Shown piece after piece: positions 21,660 to 32,700 of a stretch of 64,000 bases of DNA (position 1 is its first letter; every line of letters begins with the position of its first letter). The stretch covers positions 34,128,001 through 34,192,000 of the forward strand of contig CM051518.1 of assembly GCA_028015205.1 (NCBI GenBank), given 5' to 3'. Source of the stretch: Mytilisepta virgata (taxonomy: Eukaryota; Mollusca; Bivalvia; Mytilida; Mytilidae). A program made the translations under genes and the position numbers. The notes beneath the pieces were generated by a model. It searched no databases and was not told the origin of the DNA. It saw only the letters and a program-made list of their open reading frames with translations.

Positions 21660-22720
21660 TGAAAATCAAACTAGACACTCCCAGGAGCCTGAATCGCTCA
21701 TTCGGATTTAATTTGCCCACCGCACAATAGCAGTACTGAAAGGCTACTTGGTTGGTGGTCGGGATCAATAAACAATTTTTGGATATTGGGCCATCTACAT
21801 GTTAATAACATTTCTGCCAAAATTTGTTTAAACTGAATCAAAATTCACAGAATACTTTATTAAGTGAATTAAACATCCGTCCTATGTTAGGCATTGGTGG
21901 CCATCTTAGTTGATATTCTTGGTCATAGGATAAATATCATTGCTGCCAAGTTCGGTTCCCCTTGCTTAGTAGTTTTAGGGTATATTTTAATGCAAATTGT
22001 CTACATGGGTCCTGTGTTGGTCAGGCTCATTAGACATAATTATGAAAAGGATCTTGGTCGACAGTCCAGTTTGTCAGATGATTCTGAAAGAGGACCACAT
22101 AAGGACCAGTTTTTTCTTGTTCGGGAATAGAAAAAAAGTGCCAGTAAAAAGTGTTCATTGAGTACTGCAGTCACATTCACATTCTGTTTGATATACACAG
22201 AGACGGAAAACCTTAAATGGTTAAAACCTGTTTTACTGGTCTTCCTTACACGGTTAATGGCACAGTGACCATACGTGAACCGCAGCACATCATGTTAATC
22301 TTTTTCCTTGGGATGCAGTAATCCTTATAGCATTTGGTTTGTAGTAATCATTATTTGACCTATTAATGAACGGCAGTAAGCACAAGTGATACCCAAAGAA
22401 ATAGCTGGTAGTTGATTCCGACATTTGACACATTTGTTTCGGACCCAAACATGATCCATATATAATTATGAAAGAAAACATTAAATTTACAAAAAGGTCA
22501 ACACCTACCTTCATTTGAAGCGAGAATTTCCAACAGTAATCCATATGAAAGACCCGGATATCATTACAACAATCACAAAATCGGCGTAAGCAACGCACAG
22601 TCTGTCGTTGTCACGGGGTGTCCAATGTTAAACATATTTCGGCTGTGTCAGCCATCTGACACAATTCTGAGAGAGCACCATCTAAGGACGAGTGGTTACA
22701 ACAGTCCAAGTGGCTATTTG
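21660..22720 (+). repeat. Degenerate copy of the CATCTTGG repeat family
   Basis: The left end has CCCAGGAGCCTGAATCGCTC, as in copies at 35838 and 59522 (reversed). Later blocks include GGTTGGTGGTCGGGATC, GTGGCCATCTTAG and TTCGGCTGTGTCAGCCATCTG. The open frames inside (for example 21894-22130) are translations of this repeat, not genes. Confidence 0.55.
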
Positions 22721-22859
22721 TTTTTAAAACTCCAAGTGATACAAAAGCCCACGTCGCTTTTTTTGGTCTATGATAGTCTACCCTCCGTAATTTGGTAAAA
22801 ACAAGTCAGGTTCCAAAATCTTATGAGAAACTAGCAATTGTTTCTGTAATACACGGATG

Positions 22860-22961
22860 CCCCGCCTTAAAATCCATACAAGCATAAAATATAGGTCATA
22901 ATGACCCAATTATTGTATGACTGCCCAGTACTACTCAAGGCACATCCACTGATGAAGTTTC

Positions 22962-23001
<40 letters not shown>

Positions 23002-23235
23002 TTGTTTTACGCCGAGCTGGAAGTTTCATTGATACACTATGCTTAGTTCCAAAGAAATGAACCTTAACGCAAAACTTAACCAGAGTCGCTCGAGCATAAA
23101 ATGTAGGTCATAGCGACCTAAATATTGTATGACTGCTCAGTACTACCCAAGGCACATCCACTAATGAAGTTTCATTGAAACACTATCCTTAGTTCCAAAG
23201 AAATGAACCTAAATGTAAAACTTAACCCCATAGTT
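22860..23235 (+). repeat. Two-copy tandem repeat split by a SINE tail
   Basis: Two copies share GCATAAAATRTAGGTCATA, TTGTATGACTGC, CAGTACTAC and AAGGCACATCCACTRATGAAG, with CTTAGTTCCAAAGAAATGAACC in the downstream parts. The first copy is interrupted by the 52-bp insertion at 22968-23019. Confidence 0.75.
22968..23019 (-). mobile_element. Minimal SINE insertion (tail only, 52 bp)
   Basis: The segment is a GATT microsatellite (AATC on the minus strand) followed by GAATATTGTTTTACGCCGAG, the conserved 3' end of a common molluscan SINE read backwards. A 14-bp direct repeat, GAAGTTTCATTGAT, flanks it exactly (22954-22967 and 23020-23033). This shows that a severely 5'-truncated SINE inserted here by target-primed reverse transcription. 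Confidence 0.85.
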
Positions 23236-23604
23236 CGGAAGTACGTACGTACGGACAAGGGTAACTCTATGTGCTTCATCCCCATTCGTGGTCGTGGCAT
23301 AAAAATCAAGGACTGATTACTCTAAATAAAGAAGTCTATGAGTGGTTTAAAACCCATTTCGGTACAAACTCTTGAATAAGGGGCGACTGCGTAGATTAGC
23401 CAATGAATAGTGTGTTTTATATCATCCATACCTAACACTAACAGGATGCACGTTCAGATTACATCAACTAAGATAGCATTTCTTCTAGTTCGTGGATACA
23501 ATTTGCAGCCAACATCCTGCAGGAAAGTTCCCTCTTTGTTATCTCTGCTCTTAACTTTCAGCCAAGAAGAATCATACTTGGCTCTCTTCCCACGACACTG
23601 TTAA

Positions 23605-24256
23605 GGCCATTTATTTTTAATTAGTTGGTTTACGGATCCGCCGACCCGATTTTGCCGATTTGAAGAAAAAAAATAAAATTGAAAATTTAGGTTTTTTATT
23701 ACTGCCGACCCTCTGAAATCAGCCATCCCAAAAATAAAAATAAATTAAAATCCTTTTTGCATCAAAATTTCATAAAAGATTATATTCCAAATCGTCTAAA
23801 AATAGATGCCATCAATAAAATACTTGTAAACATGATCCCCCCAAAAAAAATCTATTTATAGACGTTAGTTGATGCCAATTTCCGAAACACGTTTTATGAA
23901 ACGAATTTCTTAATAGAATCCATGCCACTTTTAAGTTCGTTTTGTATGAATATCTTGATTCCGTAAGATATCGAATCCACTCATTTAAAATTTTGTACAA
24001 CTTGTAGTTGACGAGTCGGTCCCTTAAAAAGGGAACGGTCCACTGAACAACACCTTTCAAGATAGATGTTCTGATATTTGGGTTTCAAAAGAGGGAATTA
24101 ACTGATCATTTGCAACCTTTGTACATTTGGCAATATAACCAAGATTGTTCAAAAGTACATGATTTTCCCTCTTTTTTTTTCTTTTTTTTTCCCGACCGAC
24201 CGACCCTATTTTTAAAAAAAAAAATCCGTAAACCAATTAAATAAAAATAAAAGGCC
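23605..24256. mobile_element. Harbinger-like MITE, copy 1 (652 bp)
   Basis: The ends are GGCCATTTATTTTTAATTAG... and ...TTAAATAAAAATAAAAGGCC, inverted repeats that continue into GGTTTACGGATCCGCCGACC. The 3-bp duplication TAA flanks it (23602-23604 and 24257-24259). The interior matches the copy at 41139-41772 over its full length in the opposite orientation, for example ATCTATTTATAGACGTTAG against CTAACGGCTATAAATAGAT. No transposase is encoded. Confidence 0.85.
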
Positions 24257-25278
24257 TAACCCTACGATGATGATCTTCTTGCTCCCAGGATGTCAGGCTT
24301 CAGGATTGCCTTCATTAAGTCTTGGAAAGTCAAATTTGTACCAATATGAGATATCATCTTTTAACAGGCAGCTTGGTTGAGGATAAATATACCAAGTTTG
24401 AATTTTGGTATCGTGCCTTTTACCATTCCAGATTTATAACCCTTTAAAAAAACAGCAAAATTGCGAATTTTGTTCTTCCTTCATAGCCTTGTTGATATGG
24501 AAAATAGCCAAATTTTATGGAGGTTTCCATTCAATAACTATTGTTTGACTTTCGCAAAATCATTTGAAATTTGGAAACACAGATCGTTCAAATTTCAGTT
24601 ATTTCGCATTTGTCATTATCGGTAAGTGTAGCAAAGCGTGAGCGCGACCGACCGTTTCCGACGATGTTCAATAACTTTAGTATTGTTTTCTCAAATTATT
24701 TTAAATTTGGAAGTGTTGTTTTGGACCACTAAATAAAGTAAGTTGGAATTTTTATTTCATTTTGCCATTTCGGGTTATACCCTTTTATAATGTAGACCTT
24801 ATTTGGTTTCAGCAAGTATATAGTACAGATAGATACCTGGTGTTGGACATTCTGTCCGTATTTGTTTACAGTAACAGTGTACACTAAACCTCAGACAAAA
24901 GGAGCCATTCTGAGGACCAATTATCAAAGTTGGTATCATTTGCCACAGTACTTTCACAGAAATATTTCCCCTGTCTAGTAATGATGGCTATATTGTTGCT
25001 GGACCCATGGATGATATTTTGAAATGGTACCATTCCACCAAAGTTTAGCATCAAATGGCCCATCAGTTTCAGAACATTTCTTTTTCTATATTCCTACTTT
25101 TAGTGACAGTGACCATATTGGTCCACGACACAATTTTAAAATTTACAGAATCATCAATACCAAATTCTGAATACAGCATATCAGTATATATCTTTATATT
25201 TTCCACCTGCAGAAGTAGCCACATGTGTTATAGAAAGATACATTTTAAAATGGTAAAAACCCTTTTGTTTATATTCCA
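24257..25278. other. Region upstream of the secreted-peptide exon
   Basis: No first exon for the downstream peptide gene could be fixed here. A fragment of the dispersed repeat family lies near 24960-25065 (GATGGCTATATTG, CCATTCCACCAAAGTTT, TCAGTTTCAGAACA). The open frame at 25055-25387 starts in that fragment and reads the peptide exon in the wrong frame. Confidence 0.35.
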
Positions 25279-25281
25279 CAG

Positions 25282-25554
25282 GCAGTATGGTTATATATAT
25301 ACTTGTGCCAGTTTGTTTGTATGGTATCTGCAATGTCACCATATGGTCTGGCATGTGACCCCAGAGAAGTACAGAGATCTTGTTTGATGGGATGTCTGGG
25401 TTGCTTTGAAGCTTTTGGTGGAAGTTCTTACAACTTGGCAGCCTGCTGTTATGACTGCAAAATAACGGATTCTGTGTTGATAGATGATGGACCAGTTAGA
25501 TGTTCAAGCAAATATTTAAAACCCTCATGGCTTTCAAAACTTGGCAAGAAGTAA
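25282..25554 (+). CDS. Secreted eight-cysteine peptide resembling eclosion hormone (3' exon)
   Basis: Behind a good splice acceptor (TTTATATTCCACAG) the exon reads AVWLYIYLCQFVCMVSA, a signal-peptide core, then a mature part of about 72 residues that ends SWLSKLGKK-stop. The final Gly-Lys-Lys is a classic signal for trimming and amidation, giving a Leu-amide end. Eight cysteines follow the pattern C-x9-C-x3-C-x2-C-x13-CC-x2-C-x14-C. The C-x3-C-x2-C...C-x3-C...C core and the hydrophobic W-L-x-K-L end match the arthropod eclosion hormone layout (C-x3-C-x2-C-x12-C-x3-C-x10-C...FLNKL) with one extra cysteine pair. No in-frame ATG lies before the signal core, so the start codon must be in an upstream exon not located. 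The coordinates cover this exon only. A signalling peptide is likely; membership of the eclosion hormone family is an inference. Confidence 0.6.
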   Translation, partial: AVWLYIYLCQFVCMVSAMSPYGLACDPREVQRSCLMGCLGCFEAFGGSSYNLAACCYDCKITDSVLIDDGPVRCSSKYLKPSWLSKLGKK

Positions 25555-26751
25555 ATATAAAGAACTTTGAATGAAAAAGGAATGAAATTGGTTTTTCTAT
25601 TAAATAAGCTGAATTTATCATTATACACCCATATATAGTATATACCACGATCTACATGAACTCTTAAAGAAGCATACTTATAGAATACTAAACTATTCAA
25701 AGACATTCAGATTTCACAGAGAACCTCAGCGGAAACATGGACTCAGCTAATTAGTTGTATACAATGCACATTTCTAACTTTGATCAGACGCTGTAATGAC
25801 CATACATTAGTGGAAGTCAATTTATGCTAAACATAAGATAACCAACAGAATAAAACAAGTGGTTATAGTATTCTCTACATAATTATTATTCAAAATATAT
25901 GAAAATAACAGATTTTCTTTATTGAAACACTTCAGTAACAACTTATTTACACATGCTGTATGAAAATGCAATAAAAGGTCTGCATCAATGAAACAATAGA
26001 AATATATGTAGCCATTATGTCAAAACCTAGCTATTATGAAAAGAAATGCAGAATTTTAAATTAAAATCATGATCCATGTCATTAGACAGAAGATATGTTG
26101 TATTTCATTTTATTATGATATTTGACTAAAATGATTCAACCAAAGATTCCTAATGACACAACCAACTCCATATTACCTCTCATATTTTCTGCCTAACATA
26201 TTCTTTTGATTCATGAAGGAAATCATATTTGAAACAAAACAAAATGAGATGTTTTATTTACACCAATGAAATTTTCTATTTTCATAAGTACTGAGCTTGA
26301 GCCATCTCTTATTCATCTTTTACCTTTTTACTCATTTATAAAGACAGAATACTTTTGAATATTCAGTACTAAACTGTCTTTATTTCTGAACATTCAATTT
26401 CTGGTTTATTATTGTGACCAGGGTGTATACTGTATGTAACAGAAAAGTGTATTTGTTATTCTACAACAGAAACAATTACTGTTATATTTCAATCATTAAC
26501 TAGTAAATCATTTAATGAGGTAAATTAAAAAAGTATTTACCACTTTTTTTTTTATAAAATAATGATTTGTTTGATGAACTGGATAACTTCAATGCCTTCT
26601 TTTCATTCATGCATTACACATATAATACAGTTGTATTTCATCCATAAGCAGTTACAAACATAATTCCCATAAAATATACAGGAGTACAGTTCTGTTTTAT
26701 ACTGTACATACAATACTATAAAAGTTTCTAATCTTCATTCCAAACGAGGTT
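25555..26751 (-). other. Convergent 3' ends: peptide gene and PAF1 3' UTR
   Basis: The stretch separates the peptide stop codon from the PAF1 stop codon. On the plus strand AATAAAA near 25850 could end the peptide transcript. On the minus strand AATAAA words (TTTATT on plus near 25918 and 26406) are candidate PAF1 polyadenylation signals. No other gene is visible. Confidence 0.4.
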
Positions 26752-29700
26752 TCAGTCTTCATCTGAACTAGCAGAACCAAAGATTTCTTCCTCGTCTTTC
26801 TTGGCATGTTCACTCTCAGCCTCACTTTCACTTCCACTTCCTTTTTCACTACCACTAGGTGATGCTGACCTACTACCACTACGACTTCTGCTTCTACTTG
26901 AGGATCTACTCCTACTTCGACTACGACTTCTACTGCGACTTCTCCCACTGCCTCCAGATTTAACACTACCTTCTGCTTCGCTTCCATCTGAAATAGATGC
27001 CAAATTTTTTTATTATGAATTTATATAACACTCATTAATCATAAACCTTTTCACAATACACTGGTTATAAAATAAAACATTTGACAACCAGTACCTCTCT
27101 AATATTATAACAGAACAAAATCTAAAAAAACTTGTTTTTATTATGATCTTAATCATTACAGTTGCTAAAATGGTATTGCAAGTAAAATATGACTTTGTTT
27201 TACCTTATCCCTTTTTTCAAAGTCTTCCGAAAGTGGACTTTGACAAAGTTTTTGATCTTGTTAACCCCAATCTTGATGGACTTTGACGGAATAGAAACCC
27301 ATCCTATTTTTCTAAAAACTTTGACGGACTCTGATGGGAATTGACCAATAAGAAAGACTTTTTGAATTCTCCAAGACTTATGTAAACAAAAGCACATTAT
27401 TTGGAATAATCGAAGCAAGTAATCTTAAGTCAAAATGTTCATAGAAGAATGAAACAATAAATGAACTTCTTGACTTAATACAAGAGAGGCTGGTCGTGTT
27501 TGATGTAAAAAAAAAAAAGGCATACTATGATAAAGACAAGAAGACTTGCCATAATGAAAATCTGTGAAAGGTTAAATATCAGGGGTAAGTTTTCTGTGTG
27601 AGTAAAAAAAAGATTTCATATAATTTGACATCTAATGTCGTTTTACTGATTTGTGCACAATGTTAATACAAATATTGCCATATATTCCTCAAAGTCAGCC
27701 ATGTTTGTTTTTCTTTGAATTTCCCGCCGAATTGCAACTTGGGGGAAAAAACTTTGATCAGACTTTGATCATGTAAACAGATCAGATAACTTTGACCAAA
27801 TTTTTGAAGGAAACTTTGATTGTGTAAATGGGCCTTCACATACAGGATTTAATCTAGAGGGTTAACTGTTAAAAAAATTATCCTCCATTTCCCCCATTTT
27901 GAGAAAGACTAAGTTTCTACGACCAATTTAATTCAATCTAACAAAACTTCTTTCATTTGAGAGATTACATATGTGTTGGTCCTAGGTCAGACATGAAAGA
28001 ACTTTATACTCAGATTTTTTGGCCAGTCATCCACAGAGTACATTATTACTGTAAATTCATTATATAACAATTTTCATGGTTTTTGTGGGTGCACTGAAAC
28101 TTAAAATTTGAGTATTTAATGATATCCATATCTTATAAATAACACCCAGTAAAACAAATGAAACAACAGTACATCTGTATATCTTACATTGCTCCTCAGC
28201 TTCCTCCTCTTCTTCTTGTGGAGGTTCTAACATCAACAATCTCTGTTCCTAAAACAACAGATTACACCACACTGATTAAATGTACAAAGAAATGTTCCTG
28301 TTTCTACAAATGTAAATTATAAATACTTGCCCCTTGAAGCCTTAGATTCGACAATATTTGTGAAAAATATGTTAAGGTGTAACTAGCATCATTTGACTAA
28401 TAATTCAAACTTTCCATGTAAAAAAAAACCCAAAAAACTGATATTTATCCAAATTTTACAAAGATTTTTTTCTCGTCAGTACTTAACTAAAAGTTTGATG
28501 GGTATTTTTTACATGATAGTTAAATTGACAACCAAATGTCCTAATCTGAAAATGAATCTGTAATACTAAATCTGTTTTTCTCATACCTGAGCCTGTATTT
28601 CTTTAGTATTAAGATCTCTGTGCTTGACAACAAGTCTTGATTTAGGTACATCTACACCTCCTATTTTCCTCCTTTTACTCAAACGAACCCTGAAAGATTA
28701 ACCCAAGTTAATATCTATAGCATTCAGCTATGCCTGTATTGACATGGAAGCACAAAATTAGAGGCAAGTGATCTGGCAAAAATAATGTGCCCATTATAGA
28801 AATCTGGAAGGACGTGCATATGTATATATATTTTCATGACAATATATCCATATTAACAATATACAAGCCAGACATGTTAAAAATAGTCCAAATAATGTAA
28901 ATAGAATGTTAAAATGACAAGTAAAAAACAGAGATGATGATAAAACATTTCACATAGGCTTCAATGCAAATCTACGTGCCACTTGTTTTCATCAGATCCA
29001 AATAAAATGAGGACTTTTGATAAATGACCTGATTATAACAGACCTAGTAGGTTTCAGGAGATGATAAAATTGTGATTTCCAACAGGCTTCAATGCAAAGC
29101 TATTTTTACTCAAAAAAATGAAAAATGATGCATTCTGATAACTATACAAAAAGAACCTTTGATGTTTAAAAGAGGTCCAATAATTTCCTCATTCAGTGAA
29201 GCAGCAGATCTATGACAAAAAATGTCTTGTAACAAATAATCTTGTGAAATAAAAAATTACACCATCTTTCCAGCATTACCATTTGCATATGATGACAATA
29301 CTTCTGTACATATGCCTTTCCATAATGTCAAGGATAAACAAAGAAATCAGAAGATTGGAAAAATAATTCTCCTATTCAAGTTATGCATGAAGTTTTTGCA
29401 TAACTTGAATAAAATTTGTGATTAAAAAAATCCTCCTCTGTAACGATAATTCTTCACAGATAAGACAACACTAAATCTAAGTAAGAAACAACATGTGATA
29501 CTAACCAGCAGCCATATTTATAAGATCTGACTAACAATGTAAGTGAATATGAAATATTAGAATACATCTTTAAATTTAGACTGTTTCTGAATAACATTAC
29601 TGGAAACTTCTATATGTAGTAACAATTATATAAGTAAAAGTATAAAAATACTATTTCTGATTCATAGAAATAGTTTTAAATACCTTGTTTCTAATTCGTT

Positions 29701-32700
29701 GTAGTAAACACCATCCTCCCTAAACACAAAGAAGTAAGTCTCTTCATAACCTCTGGATAATTTATTTTTTACATTCCAATTGTATTCACGTGCCAGCATA
29801 TATTGATATCTGTAACATAAAAAACCAATCAATGTTTAAATTACAACATGAAAGGAAAAACAATTAACAAGTTTTTGTCACTGATCACAAATGAATTACT
29901 TACTTTTATGGGAAAATGCTCTGAAATGGTAGACTTAGTAATTTATGTAGTTAAGCAGAAGCAAGTAGTTCATAAACATGTACTGAATTAAACAAGGTCT
30001 GACATCCAGAAATCGTTTTCTTTTACAATGAACAAGGTATCATTTAGCCACTTTCCACTAGGATTAAGAAATTAATATTATTTATTCATCATTTACGTAT
30101 AAATTTACATCCATTCTCTCTGAAGGAGCAGATTTCATTTTCACTAACATTCCACTGTCTGTAACATATTGATTTTTTAACAGGACTTTTGGGATGTTGT
30201 TTGGCCTCTCCAAACAGTCATGCATGAAAATATTTTGACAAAGAGGTCTTCGTTGGGGGTAAAGAAAAAAGCATCTATATTAGATGACTGTAAAAGGTAT
30301 ATGTATGTAAATTTTTTTCATCCTCATATCTATGTCATATCACTTACTCTTCATCAGGAACATATTCTACTTCTTCCTCCATATCTCTCTTTCTCTTTCC
30401 CAGTGTTTCCTCTGTTGGGAGGAAATATGCTACAAACTGTTCCCCACTCTCATCAACAGCACCTCTTTAAAATACAATAAGTAATATACACATAACATAA
30501 ACTGATAAAGCTTACCTAAAGTCTATCAACTGGATATAAACAAATCAAAAGGAAATCACAAAAAAAAATAAAACTACCACATGGTATGTCTAAAGTTTCT
30601 AATGTCTATGTAATGCCAAATATATACTCAAATTATCTCAACCTGGCTTAATGTTCCTACAACAACTGTTTAAATGCACTATTATAGTAAACATTCACTT
30701 TCAGGTACAAACCTGATCATAGCTTGGCTCATTTCCTCCATCTGACTTGGAGCTGATCTTCCTTTAGGTGCAGGGTCAGAGTCAAATATAACTTGGGCAA
30801 ATGGATGTTTCCATAGCTGTCAAATATAGTATATGTATGAAAGGAATTGATTATTATTAAAATGTGTATTATATGTCAATATCATGGTCAATAACATGTG
30901 TATTGTAAAATCAGAAATTTTCACCTGATTTTTTTTTTCATCTTTACATTGATTTTAGATTTGTAATTCCAGCTGTCTTATATAAATATTCACCTATGAA
31001 CTTATAGAGGAAAAATAAAAATTAATTGTTACAAAATTTACTATTTTCAATAGATTCACAAAAATCAGTTTGAGTACCGGTACATATTAGCCCCTGAGTA
31101 TGCACATGGACACAGAATAAACTACCTGATTAACGACTCTGCAACTCAAAGGAAATGCATTAAAATAAATAGTTATGGTCATGAGACATTTGTCTGAAAC
31201 ATCCGATGCAAGTCCCTCACGCCTAAAATTGTGTCCAAGGTCAGCCAACAGGTCTCAGATTGGTATGAACCCACCAAAAAATATCTACAGACCAAACATG
31301 GTGGGTCTACATACGTGTGTTAATCATAAAATCTGATGCAAATCACTCAAGCATGAAAGTGAGGTCAAGGTCAGGAAACAGATGTCAGACTGGCATGTAC
31401 CCAAAAAGAACTATCTATACACCAAATATCATGGGCCTAGGTATTACAGTTGCTGAGAAATGGACTTAATGCAGATTTTACGAATGTTTATGAAGTAAAT
31501 GAACCATGAAAATAAGGTCAAGGTCACAAGACAAGTATACTGCTGCAAAATTTATATCATAATTTATCTGTGAACCAAAGATCTTAACTGAAGATATTAT
31601 GTATGCAGTTATTATGGTTTTAAAAAGTTTATGCTGCTGCCTGCGCTGGCAAGTAATACCTACCAGTACATCTTGTCAGGCAAGACAAAAATTGCATATT
31701 TTTTTTTAAAACTGGCACTTACTTCAAAGTCAGGAAATACAGGTAAAATTTCTAGTGGTGTTACTCCTGGTTTGCTGTAATGTTTTGTTATCTGAAAAGA
31801 AAAATGAACTTTAATCTTACTATTATTAAACAGCAATCATGAATACAGTCAAGTGCAAACCCTTGAGCCTACCATCAAAGTGATCTTATTGGAAATTAAG
31901 ATCAAGTTAATGCTTTGATAAAATTTTGGTTCACAGGAATTTATATCAAACTATTTTTAGACCTTTTCTTAGATAATTTACATAAATTTTGGTTAACTGC
32001 TCATCCAATTTCAGGTCTCGTAATACACTTCCAGGTCAGTTGGCCACTAAGTACCATAGTTCTTTAAAAAGTTGAACTTTGAAGTAAATTTGTTTGAGTT
32101 AATTAATAAAATACCATAATTGTAAAAGTAACATTTAAGGGCTTAAATGAAAGCTGAGAATATTTATTTTACAGAAATGGGGCCATTCTACACCCATGCG
32201 TAGGAATTAAATGTACAGGAGGTAATAACATGACTAATGTCCATCCCTTTTCTCAGTTTGTCTCCAAAATAAAACACATGGTGATCAGAGAAACTTTGTC
32301 TTTAGACTCATTTTGTGAAAAAAGTAAACGATCATCGTACCGTATTTGCAGAAATTCTAAAATCTGCTATTCTTGTGCTTTGCAGTGAGGTATGTCTCGT
32401 GCTGAACTTTACACCTATACGTTCAGGCTGACAGTTTTAAATTTTGCCCAAACTTTCAGGAATATGTTAATGATGTCATAGGGTATACAAGATCTCATTG
32501 AAGATCTAACCATTTCAATTGGAAACAAGAAGGGATTATGTAAGCTGACCAAGAAGAATAAATGAATTTTAGACAGAATCTTTAGCAACTGCATTCTATT
32601 AAGTTAGGCTGAATAAGCCAAACTTTTATGATAAGATATTTCTAAGGAATGTTACTTTTTACATTTTTTTAATCATGGCAGACATTCCCATTTGTTAATT

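Noticed and set aside
21894..22598. Frames with hydrophobic segments (plus 21894-22130, minus 22040-22598)
   Set aside because: The first translates the dispersed CATCTTGG repeat; the others overlap it or follow it and show no domain or splice sites.
22968..22996. GATT repeat as a CRISPR-like or regulatory array
   Set aside because: It is the microsatellite tail of a truncated SINE flanked by target duplications.
23812..24060. Minus-strand frame of 82 codons
   Set aside because: It lies inside the Harbinger-like MITE and is not open in the matching part of the second copy at 41139-41772.
25055..25387. Frame with a hydrophobic start (MAHQFQNISFSIFLLL...) before the peptide exon
   Set aside because: It begins in a dispersed repeat fragment and reads the peptide exon in the wrong frame, so it cannot supply the signal peptide.
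26697..27028. Other open frames over the PAF1 last exon (minus 26697-26987 and plus 26801-27028)
   Set aside because: They are Val/Glu-rich and Leu-rich shadows of the Arg-Ser repeat; only the frame ending [13 protein letters not shown] joins the PAF1 exons in phase.
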